From: Ovoidimarina sp963698645
Lineage (GTDB): Bacteria; Pseudomonadota; Alphaproteobacteria; Rhodobacterales; Rhodobacteraceae
Length of the DNA: 64,000 nt
Reading direction: 5' to 3'
NCBI GenBank assembly: GCA_963698645.1
Contig: CAVORP010000009.1
Span: forward strand, 682,001 to 746,000
Shown: positions 1 through 8,648 of the stretch, in pieces
How the letters are laid out: the number at the start of each line of letters is the position of its first letter
Numbering within the stretch: position 1 is the first letter of the stretch
Position numbers and translations under genes: made by a program
The notes under the pieces: generated by a model
The model's input: the letters and a program-made list of their open reading frames with translations, nothing else
Databases searched by the model: none
Told to the model about the DNA's origin: nothing

Positions 1-695
1 TCGTCGAAAGCAAGCAGGGTTCCGAAGAACTTCGCCACATGATTTCGGCGCTGACGACAAATGTCTCCCATTTCTTTCGCGAGAACCATCACTTCGAGCT
101 GTTCAATCAGCAGATTCTGCCCGATCTTCTCGACCGCGCCAAACGCGGCGAGAAGGTTCGGATCTGGTCGGCCGGCTGCTCAACCGGGCAAGAGCCTTAT
201 TCCATCGCGATGGCACTGCTGACCGCTGAACCCGCGATTGCGAAACATGATGTCAAGATCCTCGCGACGGATATCGATCACAACGTTCTCTCGGTCGCGC
301 ATCGGGCGATCTATGATCAGCGGCTGCTCGATGGAATTCCGGCCGAGTTCGCCCATGCGTTTCTCGACGACGGGCCGGAACCGGGACAACGCCAAATTCG
401 ACAAAAGGTTCGCAATCTGGTCGTATTTCGCAATCTCAATCTGATTGATCCCTGGCCTATGCAAGGGCAGTTTCAGACAATATTCTGCAGAAACGTCCTG
501 ATTTATTTTTCCGAGGCTACGCAGAAGCTGCTTTGGCCGCGCTTCCATGATGCGCTTGCATCCGGGGGGTGGCTCTTCCTGGGGCATTCGGAACGCATCC
601 AGAAGCCGGAGGAAGAAGGATTTTCCTCTGTCGGCGTCACCAGCTACCGGCGACGGGACGGTTCAGTCTCTATTCAGAAAACACGGAAGGCCTAG
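1..695 (+). CDS. cheR: Chemotaxis protein methyltransferase CheR (5' end outside window)
   Basis: Transfers methyl groups from S-adenosylmethionine to receptor glutamates, opposing CheB. The reading frame is already open at base 3, and the first in-window ATG (39) lies mid-domain, so the N-terminal helical domain is cut off by the window edge. About 230 residues remain. Visible family signatures are the SAM-binding loop WSAGCSTGQEPYSIAM, the acidic strand ATDID and the FCRNVLIYF motif. The stop at 693-695 is 3 bases before the cheY ATG, so the two are probably co-transcribed. Family assignment is secure. Confidence 0.93.
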   Translation, partial: VESKQGSEELRHMISALTTNVSHFFRENHHFELFNQQILPDLLDRAKRGEKVRIWSAGCSTGQEPYSIAMALLTAEPAIAKHDVKILATDIDHNVLSVAHRAIYDQRLLDGIPAEFAHAFLDDGPEPGQRQIRQKVRNLVVFRNLNLIDPWPMQGQFQTIFCRNVLIYFSEATQKLLWPRFHDALASGGWLFLGHSERIQKPEEEGFSSVGVTSYRRRDGSVSIQKTRKA

Positions 696-698
696 GAA

Positions 699-1086
699 AT
701 GGCATTGCGAGACCAGTTGAGGGTGCTTGTTGTCGACGATATGTCCACGAGTTCGGGGCCTGATCACCCAGGCATTGGAAGGAATGGGCATTGGCTCCAT
801 TGCCACGGCGGCAGATGGCCCAAGTGCCCTGCAAACGATCGATAGGTCGCCAGTGCACCTTGTGATTTCCGATTTCAACATGCCCGGGATGGACGGTCTC
901 ACCTTGCTCCAGGCATTGCGAAGCGGTGCGCGAACGGCCGGCGTCGGGTTTCTTCTGATCACCGGGCGGGCGGACAAGGAGATCATCGATCGTGGACGCG
1001 CACTCAAGATGAACAACTTCATCGCGAAACCCTTTCAGCCCAATGATCTTAAAGCCGCGATCGAAGCAATTGTGGGGCGACTTTGA
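699..1086 (+). CDS. cheY: CheY-type single-domain response regulator, frameshifted
   Basis: A stand-alone receiver domain that would take phosphate from CheA and act on the flagellar motor. The ATG at 699 starts MALRDQLRVLVVDDM, giving the acidic pair of the receiver fold. The frame then breaks. From about 754 the protein continues one frame over as RGLITQALEGMG, with the phospho-acceptor Asp in VISDFNMPGMDG, a Thr in LLITGR and the conserved Lys in FIAKPF. Removing one T at 752/753 (agttcgg to agtcgg) restores a continuous domain of about 128 residues. Similar one-base indels occur elsewhere in the window, so a consensus error is likelier than decay. Confidence 0.85.
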
Positions 1087-1421
1087 GCAACTTCAATCCG
1101 GCCACGGAGCGATCCGAAGAGCCGCTGCTCGACGCGGGCGACATATTGTTGTCAATCGCGGAGGAATGCGCGGGGATGAGCCTGATCGTAGAGGATATGC
1201 AGGCGTTCCTTGGGCATCAACTGTCCGAGGGACACCTCCGGCTTGACCAAGCTTCGGTGCGGCAACTTCAGGAAGTCGATCGGATCACACAGACACTTGC
1301 TGATCTGGGCAGCATTTCGAGACTTTTGGGGATGCATCTCCACGGGAAAACGATTCCCAAGAACGATGTTCGATGCGCACTGAGGCTTCAAAGCCTGTAT
1401 GATCGGCTCACAGCACGCTGA
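1083..1421 (+). CDS. Small helical protein of unknown function in che cluster
   Basis: 112 residues if it starts at TTG 1083, which overlaps the cheY stop by three bases and suggests translational coupling. I recognise no domain. It is acidic at the N-terminus, has no signal peptide or membrane segment, and has helix-prone leucine-rich stretches (for example LQEVDRITQTLADLGSISRLL) that could form a small helical bundle. Position after cheR-cheY suggests a chemotaxis accessory role, which is inference only. The ending is convergent with cheD, with about 200 bases of non-coding DNA between. Confidence 0.6.
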   Translation: MSNFNPATERSEEPLLDAGDILLSIAEECAGMSLIVEDMQAFLGHQLSEGHLRLDQASVRQLQEVDRITQTLADLGSISRLLGMHLHGKTIPKNDVRCALRLQSLYDRLTAR

Positions 1422-1630
1422 CCGACCCAACCGCTTGACAACCGAGGGCGATCGCATTGCAGATCGCGCTTTCCGCGCGCGTTCTCGCTGCTGGACACGA
1501 GGAGATCACAGACCTCTCCCTCGCATCCCAGAGACGCAGCCCGATACACTCATCGGTGCCTTTTTCGACCGACGGATGCGCTTCGCAAAACCGCCGCCGT
1601 CGGTTCCTCCGATACAGGCTTTCCGCGACC

Positions 1631-2134
1631 CTAGAAGAGTTCGAGATCGTTTGCCTTAAACGTTACTTCGGGTCTCACGACAGGGGCTTCTTCCGCGCGC
1701 ACCAGACGCTGTCTTGCACTTCCGGAATGAGGCCAGAAACGCACTTGACGCGCCATTGTGCCGCCAACGCTCTGAGACAGGCAGGGGATCCCTTCGATCT
1801 TGAGGTAATGGAAGACGAATTCGGAGTTCCTGATACCGACATTGGACAAGCCGGCGATGATCGATGCGCCTCCGAAGACCTTCGCTTCCAGTCGCGATTT
1901 CTGTGCCCCGCGCTTTAGCATCGAGTTGATCAGCGTTTCCATGGCGCAAGCCCCTGCACCCCGCGCGCTGAGATCGTTGGTCACGCCGGATGGAACGAGG
2001 ATGTGATTCATCCCGCCCAGCGCGATGACCGGATCGCGCAGACAAACTGCGACACAGGATCCGAGAATGGTCGTGATCAGGTCGTCGGGGTGATCACCGA
2101 TCGCCTGTTCACCCTGAGCGATATAGCGTTTCAT
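1631..2134 (-). CDS. cheD: Chemoreceptor glutamine deamidase CheD
   Basis: 167 residues from the ATG at 2134, which begins MKRYIAQGEQ one base after the cheB stop. CheD deamidates receptor glutamines to glutamates and so tunes receptor methylation. The catalytic Cys sits in ILGSCVAVCLRDP and the catalytic His in GGMNHILVPSG, both in canonical context and spacing. A following segment VFGGASII also matches the family. It is the last gene of the sensor-cheB-cheD operon. Confidence 0.93.
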   Translation of the reverse strand: MKRYIAQGEQAIGDHPDDLITTILGSCVAVCLRDPVIALGGMNHILVPSGVTNDLSARGAGACAMETLINSMLKRGAQKSRLEAKVFGGASIIAGLSNVGIRNSEFVFHYLKIEGIPCLSQSVGGTMARQVRFWPHSGSARQRLVRAEEAPVVRPEVTFKANDLELF

Positions 2135-2135
2135 C

Positions 2136-3230
2136 CTAGTTCTCTTTTCCTCGGCGTGAGATCGATGGTGTCCACGCGTTCGTGCAGGCGGCCAGGATCT
2201 CATCACCGAGAGTTTCGAGTGCGACGCTCTTGTGCACTGCTCCGGTCGCACGGGCCGCGCGCGGCATTCCATCTACCACGCAAGTCTCTCCACTCTGGGC
2301 AAGGATAACGGCTCCACCGTCGCGCAGCGCTTCTAGATCCCTTGATCCGTCGCGGCCCATTCCGGTCAATACCGCTGCGAGCACCCGCGGGGCGGCTGGA
2401 ATGGCCGACGCAAAGAGCCTGTCGATCGTTGGCACATAGAGCTCGTCTCCGGTCGCGGGAACAAGAGAAACGCGATCTGCATTCCGTCCCGACAGTGCAA
2501 TATGATGGTCGCCACCTGGTGCAATCAGAACTTCCCCTTGCCGGATTTCGTCACCTGCCTGCGCCAACCGGACATGCGCGGGGATCGTTTCATTCAGCCG
2601 CGTCGCAAAACTACGCAAGAAGGCCGCAGGCATATGCTGCGCAATCAACGTGGGCGGGCAGTTTTCGGGATAGCGCGACAGGACACGGTCGATCGCCTCG
2701 ACACCGCCTGTAGAGCTTCCGATCAGAACAATCCGACCATTCCAGCGGAAATCGATGCCGCCGGCGGCCTGCGTCGCCCCGTTCTGCGGCGGCACCAGCC
2801 TGGTACGCACAATGGCGGATGCGGCACAAAACAACGCTTCGGTCAGTCGAAGGCGCTGGTTGTCGTCTGCCTGAAGGCCAGCGACATCAACGCAATCGAC
2901 GGCGCCGATCGCCAACGCCCGGATCGCATCGGCGCTACGCTCCTTCGTCCGGTTCGAGACCATGACCACGGGCATCGGGCGCAACCGCATGAGACGCTCG
3001 AGGAAGTCAAGACCGTTCATTTTCGGCATTTCGACGTCGAGCGTGATCACATCGGGTGAAACCTGCTTGATCAACTCCCGGGCTTCGAAAGGATCGGCCG
3101 CTTCTCCCGCCACCACAAGCCGCGGATCGGCATTGATCGTCGCCCGCAACAATGCCCGGATCGTCCGCGAGTCGTCGACGATGACCACCCGCTTGGGTGA
3201 ATGTCCGATAGTCTCTGAAACGTCGGTCAC
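2136..3230 (-). CDS. cheB: Chemotaxis methylesterase/deamidase CheB
   Basis: 364 residues, usual for CheB. An N-terminal receiver domain (about 12-130) has VVIVDDSRTIR and the phosphorylatable Asp in VITLDVEMPKMNG. A C-terminal methylesterase domain (about 170-350) shows the catalytic Ser in IGSSTGG, His in IAQHMPAAF and Asp in LTGMGRDGSRD. It removes receptor methyl groups when phosphorylated by CheA. Its start overlaps the preceding sensor gene by 4 bases (ATGA) and its stop is one base from cheD, so the three are coupled. Confidence 0.96.
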   Translation of the reverse strand: MTDVSETIGHSPKRVVIVDDSRTIRALLRATINADPRLVVAGEAADPFEARELIKQVSPDVITLDVEMPKMNGLDFLERLMRLRPMPVVMVSNRTKERSADAIRALAIGAVDCVDVAGLQADDNQRLRLTEALFCAASAIVRTRLVPPQNGATQAAGGIDFRWNGRIVLIGSSTGGVEAIDRVLSRYPENCPPTLIAQHMPAAFLRSFATRLNETIPAHVRLAQAGDEIRQGEVLIAPGGDHHIALSGRNADRVSLVPATGDELYVPTIDRLFASAIPAAPRVLAAVLTGMGRDGSRDLEALRDGGAVILAQSGETCVVDGMPRAARATGAVHKSVALETLGDEILAACTNAWTPSISRRGKEN

Positions 3231-5254
3231 TGCTGAACCATAGGGCGAAGCTTCGTGCCAATGGCAGGACGGAGACCGCCAAAGACCTGCCCCGGAGCCA
3301 GAAGAACATAGCGTTGCAGAGAGCCGTGCTCGTCCCGAACGGCGTTCATGCAGACTGGCATCGGCGGTCCATCGTCAAGGACTGGACAGAGCTCCAGGAG
3401 GCGGCCGCGATCATCTTCGGACCTTGCGACATCCGCCCACCTGGCCGTTTTCGAACGCCCGGCATCGGCCGGTGTCTCATGCACGAACAGCCAATCCCAG
3501 CTGCGCCCCAGGAGTTCTGCCTTGCTGCTCCCGACCCACTCTTCGAACTGGCTGTTTGCATCGATCAAACGTCCGTCAGGCGAAAAGCCGGCAATCGGCA
3601 TATGTCGGTCAATTGTATCAAGCACCGCCTTGTTCAGCCGCGCCTGCGTGCTGTCTTCCCATTCGATGACATAGCCAAGTACCTCGCCATCGATATCCAG
3701 AATGGGCCCCATGCCGATCCTCATGTGACGCTGACCTAGTTTGATTTCTTCCTGGAAATGGGCGGAAACCCCATCCCGGGACTTGGAGCGAAACGCACCG
3801 GGGAAGAATGAAGTGACGTTGCGCCCCGGCAGGGCATCGGGCCGGAAATCCGGCACCTGCCGGTCGATTGCGATGCTGTTCTCCTTCATGAGGTTTATAA
3901 GGCTCTGATTGACATAGATTATCGTCAGATTCCTATCCGCGAGCATCAGCGCGGCGGATGTTGCCTGAAACGCTGCACTCTTGAATGCGTTTTCGCGCTC
4001 CAACCCGTCAGATGCTGCAAGCGAGGCGCGGAACGCGTCCAGCTGGCGCGCGATTCCGCCAATCTCGTCGCGCCGCTTGCGGTCTGGAATTGTCCCCTCG
4101 AAATCCCGCAATGCAACCCGCTTCATCACTTCGCCCACACGGACAAGAGGCACACTCATGGATCGGGCAATAATCAGTCCGACGATACTGACGAGGTAGA
4201 GCGCGAATACCCCATCCTGCAGCATGCGTTTGTGAAGCCGTTGCGCAGACACGAGAATTTCGTCCTCCGACTGCTGCGCCATGACGGCAAATTGGAGACC
4301 CTGAAAGAAGATCGGAACATAGGCTGTCACCACGCCCTTTCCCTTATCGTCCGTGTGCCGGACGACGCCCCGACGGTTTGCAAAAGCCTGTGCTACCGCC
4401 GGACTGTCGCGCCCGTTCAATCGGACAATTGCCGATGCCGCACCCCGCAAGGCGGTGCGAAGCCGCCGGTCACTTCCGATCACGAATGCTTCGCCGGTAC
4501 GACCAAGGCCTTCGGGCCGTTGCATGATCTGGTCCAGGATACCGGTTGAAAGGCGGAAGATGAGGATCGCCTCCAGGGTGCCTTGCGGGCTGCGGATCGG
4601 GATCGAAAACAGCGCCGAGAGACCATCACCGTGGCCATCGAAATCGGTCATCCTGTCAGAAATATCTGCCGGGGTCCGCATAGTCGCCCGGTAAAGATGG
4701 GACATCCGGGTATCGGTCCCGCCATCGGTCCCGATCTTTGCCATGAAATCCTCGGACTTCGTGACCGAGTATACAATGCGTCCATCGGGCGACACGATAT
4801 AGATATCGGCATATCCGAACGATGTTGCATAGGCCGCGAAGAACCTGTGGTAGCGGCGATGTACGAGGGAATATCCGGATCCGTCCCCCGCATTGACCAG
4901 GCGATTACGGAAATCCTTGGGATTGCTGTTCTCAGTCACGTACAATCGCCGCAGGTCCTCCGTCGCAGCCGGACCATAGAGTTCAAAGGCCGTCACAAAG
5001 GCGCGCGCCGCCTCGAGGATCACCGGGTTCGCGACTTTCGCCTGCAAATCCGCTCGCACGCCCTGAAGCTCGCCCTCCATTTCCGCGGCGCGGCTTTCGG
5101 CGACGGCCATAAGGCGGTCCTGTCCGGCCACAAGAACGCTTTCACGGGTATGGGACGATGCGATAAACCCGGCCAGAACCAGCGAGACGGCGCCGATCAG
5201 CACCATCACCAGCGGCAGTTTGATGCCGATTTTCAGGTTGTTAAGGAACGCCAT
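3227..5254 (-). CDS. Membrane sensor: periplasmic domain, HAMP, two PAS-like regions, no signalling domain
   Basis: 675 residues from the ATG at 5254, preferred because GGAG lies 5 bases upstream; an ATG at 5308 would add 18 residues. Order: membrane helix (about 10-32), large periplasmic region resembling chemoreceptor sensing domains (VSPDGRIVYSV), second helix (ALYLVSIVGLII), HAMP-like linker (VRVGEVMKRVALRDFEGTIP), then two PAS-like segments, each like the PAS modules of receptors (LMLADRNLTIIYVNQSL; PIAGFSPDGRLIDANSQF). It then stops. The long coiled coil with the methyl-accepting hairpin is absent, and so are kinase, cyclase or other output domains. The 4-base overlap with cheB suggests a role in receptor adaptation or an auxiliary sensor; this is inference. 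Confidence 0.85.
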   Translation of the reverse strand: MAFLNNLKIGIKLPLVMVLIGAVSLVLAGFIASSHTRESVLVAGQDRLMAVAESRAAEMEGELQGVRADLQAKVANPVILEAARAFVTAFELYGPAATEDLRRLYVTENSNPKDFRNRLVNAGDGSGYSLVHRRYHRFFAAYATSFGYADIYIVSPDGRIVYSVTKSEDFMAKIGTDGGTDTRMSHLYRATMRTPADISDRMTDFDGHGDGLSALFSIPIRSPQGTLEAILIFRLSTGILDQIMQRPEGLGRTGEAFVIGSDRRLRTALRGAASAIVRLNGRDSPAVAQAFANRRGVVRHTDDKGKGVVTAYVPIFFQGLQFAVMAQQSEDEILVSAQRLHKRMLQDGVFALYLVSIVGLIIARSMSVPLVRVGEVMKRVALRDFEGTIPDRKRRDEIGGIARQLDAFRASLAASDGLERENAFKSAAFQATSAALMLADRNLTIIYVNQSLINLMKENSIAIDRQVPDFRPDALPGRNVTSFFPGAFRSKSRDGVSAHFQEEIKLGQRHMRIGMGPILDIDGEVLGYVIEWEDSTQARLNKAVLDTIDRHMPIAGFSPDGRLIDANSQFEEWVGSSKAELLGRSWDWLFVHETPADAGRSKTARWADVARSEDDRGRLLELCPVLDDGPPMPVCMNAVRDEHGSLQRYVLLAPGQVFGGLRPAIGTKLRPMVQQ

Positions 5255-5420
5255 CGCGGCTCCAGCCTCTACCGCCCGATGCGTATCGAACAGCCGCACC
5301 ATCGCCATGCTAGATGAATATTCCGTTTAGTCGGAAGCAATCGGCCGCGGATATCGACCGCTCGGCGCAAGAGACGACGCCGCGTCCGCCGTCTGGTCCT
5401 GAAATCGCTGCGAGCGACCC

Positions 5421-6314
5421 CTACCTGGTGAAGCTGATTGGCAGGTCGAACTGCATGGTGTCGCGGTCGAAGCCCGCGGGCGCTTTCGGCAGACGGCCAG
5501 CGCGGGTCACGGCGGCAAGGGCGGCACGGTCCAGCCGGGCGTCACCTGCAGATTGCAGGATCGCCGCGCCCTGCACCCTGCCGTCCCGGCCAACAGTGAT
5601 CCGCAGAACCGCTCGCCCAGGTGCCCAACGCCCAGCGGGCAGCATCTTGCGCGCCTCGATACGGGCGCGGATATCTGCCCCCCATGCGGCAATGCTTGAC
5701 GCGGATGGCGCCACTCGGGCCGCAACGCTTTGCACCGATGCCGTGCTTGCGCCCTTGCTGGCCGCTGCGCCGGGTCCCTTGGCTTGCTGGGCGGCGCGCG
5801 GCGGCTCCGACAGCTGTTGCGGCGCAACCGGCTCGGACGCGGTGACCGGCGGCAGGGGTGCGGGCGGCCGGGCTGCGGACGGCCGGGGTGCGGGCCGTGG
5901 CGACGAGAGCACGACGGTCTCTGGCGCGATGGGCGTGATGCGGGCATCCGGCGCGGGCGCGGCCGGTACCTCATCGAGGGCAATGGCGGGATCGGGCAGG
6001 GTCGGGACAGCGATCTTGCCTGCCTCGAGCGACGCGGAACGCGGCAATGTGTCCTCGGAGGCCTGCACCGACAGGGTTTCGAGGTCCGGCTCCCGGGGCG
6101 CGGCGGCAAGCCGCTCCATCACCTCAGGCGGCCGCGTCCATCCCTGAACGGTGGCGGCAAGCTCGGGCGAGACGGCGGCCAGAGTCAGGACCGCATCCCC
6201 CGAAGCCCCTGCCCCGTCGGGCAGCCCCTCGGGCGACACGACTGTGACGATCACGGCGGCATGCACCGCGGCGGCAAGCCCCGTGAACACGCATATCTCG
6301 GCCAAGCTCCGCAT
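5421..6314 (-). CDS. tonB: TonB-family energy transducer
   Basis: 297 residues. An N-terminal membrane anchor (about 8-28) is followed by a long Pro/Ala-rich linker spanning the periplasm (PRPAPRPSAARPPAPLPP) and a C-terminal TonB domain (about 205-297, with VLRITVGRDGRVQGAAIL and LDRAALAAVTRAGRLPKAP). It passes proton-motive force from ExbB/ExbD to outer-membrane receptors. The start overlaps the exbD stop by one base. As last gene of the riboswitch-controlled operon, cobalamin is the probable cargo. No outer-membrane receptor gene is seen here. Confidence 0.9.
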   Translation of the reverse strand: MRSLAEICVFTGLAAAVHAAVIVTVVSPEGLPDGAGASGDAVLTLAAVSPELAATVQGWTRPPEVMERLAAAPREPDLETLSVQASEDTLPRSASLEAGKIAVPTLPDPAIALDEVPAAPAPDARITPIAPETVVLSSPRPAPRPSAARPPAPLPPVTASEPVAPQQLSEPPRAAQQAKGPGAAASKGASTASVQSVAARVAPSASSIAAWGADIRARIEARKMLPAGRWAPGRAVLRITVGRDGRVQGAAILQSAGDARLDRAALAAVTRAGRLPKAPAGFDRDTMQFDLPISFTR

Positions 6315-6700
6315 CAGTCCCGCACCGTCACAAGACGAACATCCGACAGCCCGAGGGCGGCAAGCCGCGGCAAGAGCCGGGCAAGGACGTCCGCGGGCAG
6401 ATCGCGGTCGGCCCGGATGTCGAGGCTCCGCCCGGAACCGGCGATCCCGGCTATCGCCGCAAGCGCCTCGGGTCCGCGCGCCACCCCGAAGGCCAGCGTG
6501 CCATCGGCCGAGACAAAGAGCGTATCCGGCGCATCCGCCTGCGCCTCGCCCGCTCCTTCCGGCAGCGCAAGATCGAAGGGGGGAGGCGTGCCGATACTGG
6601 CGGTCATCAGGAAAAAGATCAGAAGCAGAAACACGACATTGATCATCGGCACGATAGCCTCGCGCGGGCGGGGGCGGGACGGGGAAGGCGCAAATTTCAT
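6314..6700 (-). CDS. exbD: ExbD/TolR-family biopolymer transport protein (copy 1)
   Basis: 128 residues from the ATG at 6700 (MKFAPSPSRPRPREA). One N-terminal membrane helix carries the family hallmark IVPMINVVFLLLIFFLMTA, although the usual proton-carrying Asp of the PxIDxxF motif is replaced by Asn here (PMINVVF). The periplasmic part is short. It would form the ExbB-ExbD proton channel that energises TonB. It overlaps tonB by one base and lies 121 bases downstream of the second exbD copy; that gap carries two strong hairpins. Confidence 0.88.
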   Translation of the reverse strand: MKFAPSPSRPRPREAIVPMINVVFLLLIFFLMTASIGTPPPFDLALPEGAGEAQADAPDTLFVSADGTLAFGVARGPEALAAIAGIAGSGRSLDIRADRDLPADVLARLLPRLAALGLSDVRLVTVRD

Positions 6701-6759
6701 ATCGCTCCCCCTGCCAAGAGACGGTCCCGGCTTCTTCTCTTTGAGAAATATCCTGGGGG

Positions 6760-6791
6760 GCTGCCCGAAGGGCAGCGGGGGCAACGCCCCC
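6760..6791. repeat. Tandem GC-rich hairpins between the two exbD genes
   Basis: Two perfect hairpins back to back: 6760-6776 (7-bp stem gctgccc/gggcagc, loop gaa) and 6777-6791 (6-bp stem gggggc/gccccc, loop aac). They sit in the only sizeable gap of the operon. No T-run follows on the minus strand, so they look more like an intergenic palindromic repeat or an mRNA processing or stability element than a strong terminator. Confidence 0.6.
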
Positions 6792-6821
6792 TCGATGGCA
6801 TCCCTGGTAAACAGCCCGGCC

Positions 6822-7208
6822 TCATTCGCCCGCCTCCGTTACCGCCAGATTGTCGAACCCTGCCGTCCTGAGAAGTCCCATCACCTCCACCAGACGCCCG
6901 AGACTGGCGCCCTCCACGGGACGCAGGATGACAGGATCCGCCCCGCTTTCGGTCAGGGCCACCAGTTCCACCAGCAGGTCGCGCGCATCCTGCGGCACCC
7001 CGTTGAGCCTCAATGCGTCCGGGGCCACATCGAGAAGGCGCGGCGGACCCTGCCATTCGCCGCCGCCCAGACCCAGGCGCAGGGGCACGGCCTGATCCAG
7101 ACCGAACCGTGCGACGAGCATGAAGAAGACAAGAAGCAGGAACACCACGTCGATCATCGGGGTCAGGCTGATCCGGGACGCACGGCGGCGGGGGGCGAAC
7201 TGGAACAT
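6822..7208 (-). CDS. exbD: ExbD/TolR-family biopolymer transport protein (copy 2)
   Basis: 128 residues: a short basic cytoplasmic start (MFQFAPRRRASRISL), one membrane helix with the intact family motif TPMIDVVFLLLVFFMLVA, including the proton-relay Asp, then a small periplasmic domain. It starts 4 bases after the exbB stop. Because copy 1 has Asn at the Asp position, this copy is the more likely classical proton carrier and the two may form a mixed dimer. That is inference. Confidence 0.9.
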   Translation of the reverse strand: MFQFAPRRRASRISLTPMIDVVFLLLVFFMLVARFGLDQAVPLRLGLGGGEWQGPPRLLDVAPDALRLNGVPQDARDLLVELVALTESGADPVILRPVEGASLGRLVEVMGLLRTAGFDNLAVTEAGE

Positions 7209-7212
7209 GACC

Positions 7213-7854
7213 CTACCCGCCTTGTTCCGGGCCGCGGGTGAAGATGCGTGTCGCCGTATCCTCCATCTCGGCCCGCGTCCGTTCGACCACGGCGTCGAAC
7301 CACGCGCTGGCCATGGCTGCGGGGATGGCGACGCCCATGCCCGCCGCGGTCGTCAGAAGCGCCTCCCAGATGCCGCCGGCAAGAACGCCGGGATCGGCCT
7401 GGCTTCCCGCGCCCTGCAGCGCCTGGAAGGCCTCGATCATCCCCAGAACCGTGCCAAACAGGCCCAGAAGCGGAGCAATCGTGGCGATCAGGTCCAACGC
7501 ACGCAGGCCCGACTGGGCGTCGCGCAGCTCTCCCATGGCAAGGCGGGTGATCTCTTCGCGGGCATGGGCCTCGGTCAGGGACGGGTCGCGGCGGACCGTC
7601 ATCGCCACGCGTGCGATCCGGCCCCGGATCCCGCGCGCCCCGCGCAGCAGGTTCTGCGCCCCAACCCAATCGCCTGCGATCCATGCGAGGATGGCGGGAT
7701 CGGTATCGGTTCCGCCCCAGACCCCGATCCACAGAAGTCGCCAGATCTTCCACAGGATGAGCGCGAGGGTCACCACCGAAAGGCCGGCGATGATCCACAG
7801 GACCGGCCCGCCACGGGACAGCGTCTCGGCCATCTGTTGCGTCAGTTGCTCCAT
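7213..7854 (-). CDS. exbB: ExbB/TolQ/MotA-family proton channel protein
   Basis: 213 residues from the ATG at 7854, which overlaps the stop of the upstream binding-protein gene by one base (TGATG). Three membrane spans are visible: near residues 15-40 (VLWIIAGLSVVTLALILW), about 122-145 (ATIAPLLGLFGTVLGMIEAF) and about 160-185 (EALLTTAAGMGVAIPAAMAS). The second and third carry the conserved channel signatures of the family. Part of the TonB-energising complex. Confidence 0.92.
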   Translation of the reverse strand: MEQLTQQMAETLSRGGPVLWIIAGLSVVTLALILWKIWRLLWIGVWGGTDTDPAILAWIAGDWVGAQNLLRGARGIRGRIARVAMTVRRDPSLTEAHAREEITRLAMGELRDAQSGLRALDLIATIAPLLGLFGTVLGMIEAFQALQGAGSQADPGVLAGGIWEALLTTAAGMGVAIPAAMASAWFDAVVERTRAEMEDTATRIFTRGPEQGG

Positions 7855-8648
7855 CACGCGCGCCCCCAAAGTGCGGTTCGGATCCTGTCGAGCCCGTCGG
7901 TCAGGGCCGCCGGGCCCGGCTGCAGAAGCAGCGGCGATTTGATCTCATGAATCCGGCCGCTTTGGACAGCGGGGATATTGTCCCACCCGTGACGGGCGGC
8001 GATGCGTTCGGGCCGCACCTTCTTGCCGCACCATGATGCAATGATCACCTCCGGGGCGGCGGCGATCACATCGGCGGGATCGATAATCCGGGATTTTGCG
8101 TCCGGGAGACGGGCAAGATCGGCGAAGATATCGCGGCCGCCCGCGATTTCCACCAGTTCCGAGACCCAGCCGATGCCCGAGATCGGAGGATCGTCCCATT
8201 CCTCGAGATAAACGGCGGGGCGCGGCATCCCTGCCGGAACCGCCGCCCGGGCCGCGTCGATCCGCGCCGTGAGATCGCCGATCAGCGCGGTGGCGCGATC
8301 CGGGACGCCGGTGAGTGCGCCAAGGGTTTCGATCATTTTGAGGATGCCCGTGACGTCGCGCTGGTTGAAGGCATGAACGGCAATGCCCGCGCGGATGAGA
8401 TCAGCGGCAATATCGGCCTGAAGGTCCGAGAAGGTCAGCACCAGATCGGGTTCCAGCGCAAGGATCTTGGGGAGATCGGCGGTGGTGAAGGCCCCCACGC
8501 GCGGCTTTTCCCGCCGCACCCGGGGCGGGCGGACGGCATAACCCGTGACACCGACGATGCGGTGCTCCTGGCCCAGAAGATAGAGCGTTTCGACCGTTTC
8601 CTCGGTCAGGCAGACGATCCGTCGGGGGCCTGTCATCGGGTCATTCAT
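7854..8648 (-). CDS. btuF: Cobalamin-type ABC transporter substrate-binding protein without signal peptide
   Basis: 264 residues from the ATG at 8648. The fold is that of BtuF/FhuD-like binding proteins: RIVCLTEETVETLYLLGQ near the start, DLVLTFSDLQADIA, then a second lobe with PAVYLEEWDDPPISGIGW and a C-terminal GRIHEIKSPLLLQPGPAALTD motif. It begins MNDPMTGPRRIVCLTEE with no hydrophobic signal sequence. Extending the frame upstream does not supply one, because that region codes for the ATPase in another frame. Export is therefore unexplained. It overlaps the ATPase gene by 4 bases. Confidence 0.87.
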   Translation of the reverse strand: MNDPMTGPRRIVCLTEETVETLYLLGQEHRIVGVTGYAVRPPRVRREKPRVGAFTTADLPKILALEPDLVLTFSDLQADIAADLIRAGIAVHAFNQRDVTGILKMIETLGALTGVPDRATALIGDLTARIDAARAAVPAGMPRPAVYLEEWDDPPISGIGWVSELVEIAGGRDIFADLARLPDAKSRIIDPADVIAAAPEVIIASWCGKKVRPERIAARHGWDNIPAVQSGRIHEIKSPLLLQPGPAALTDGLDRIRTALWGRA

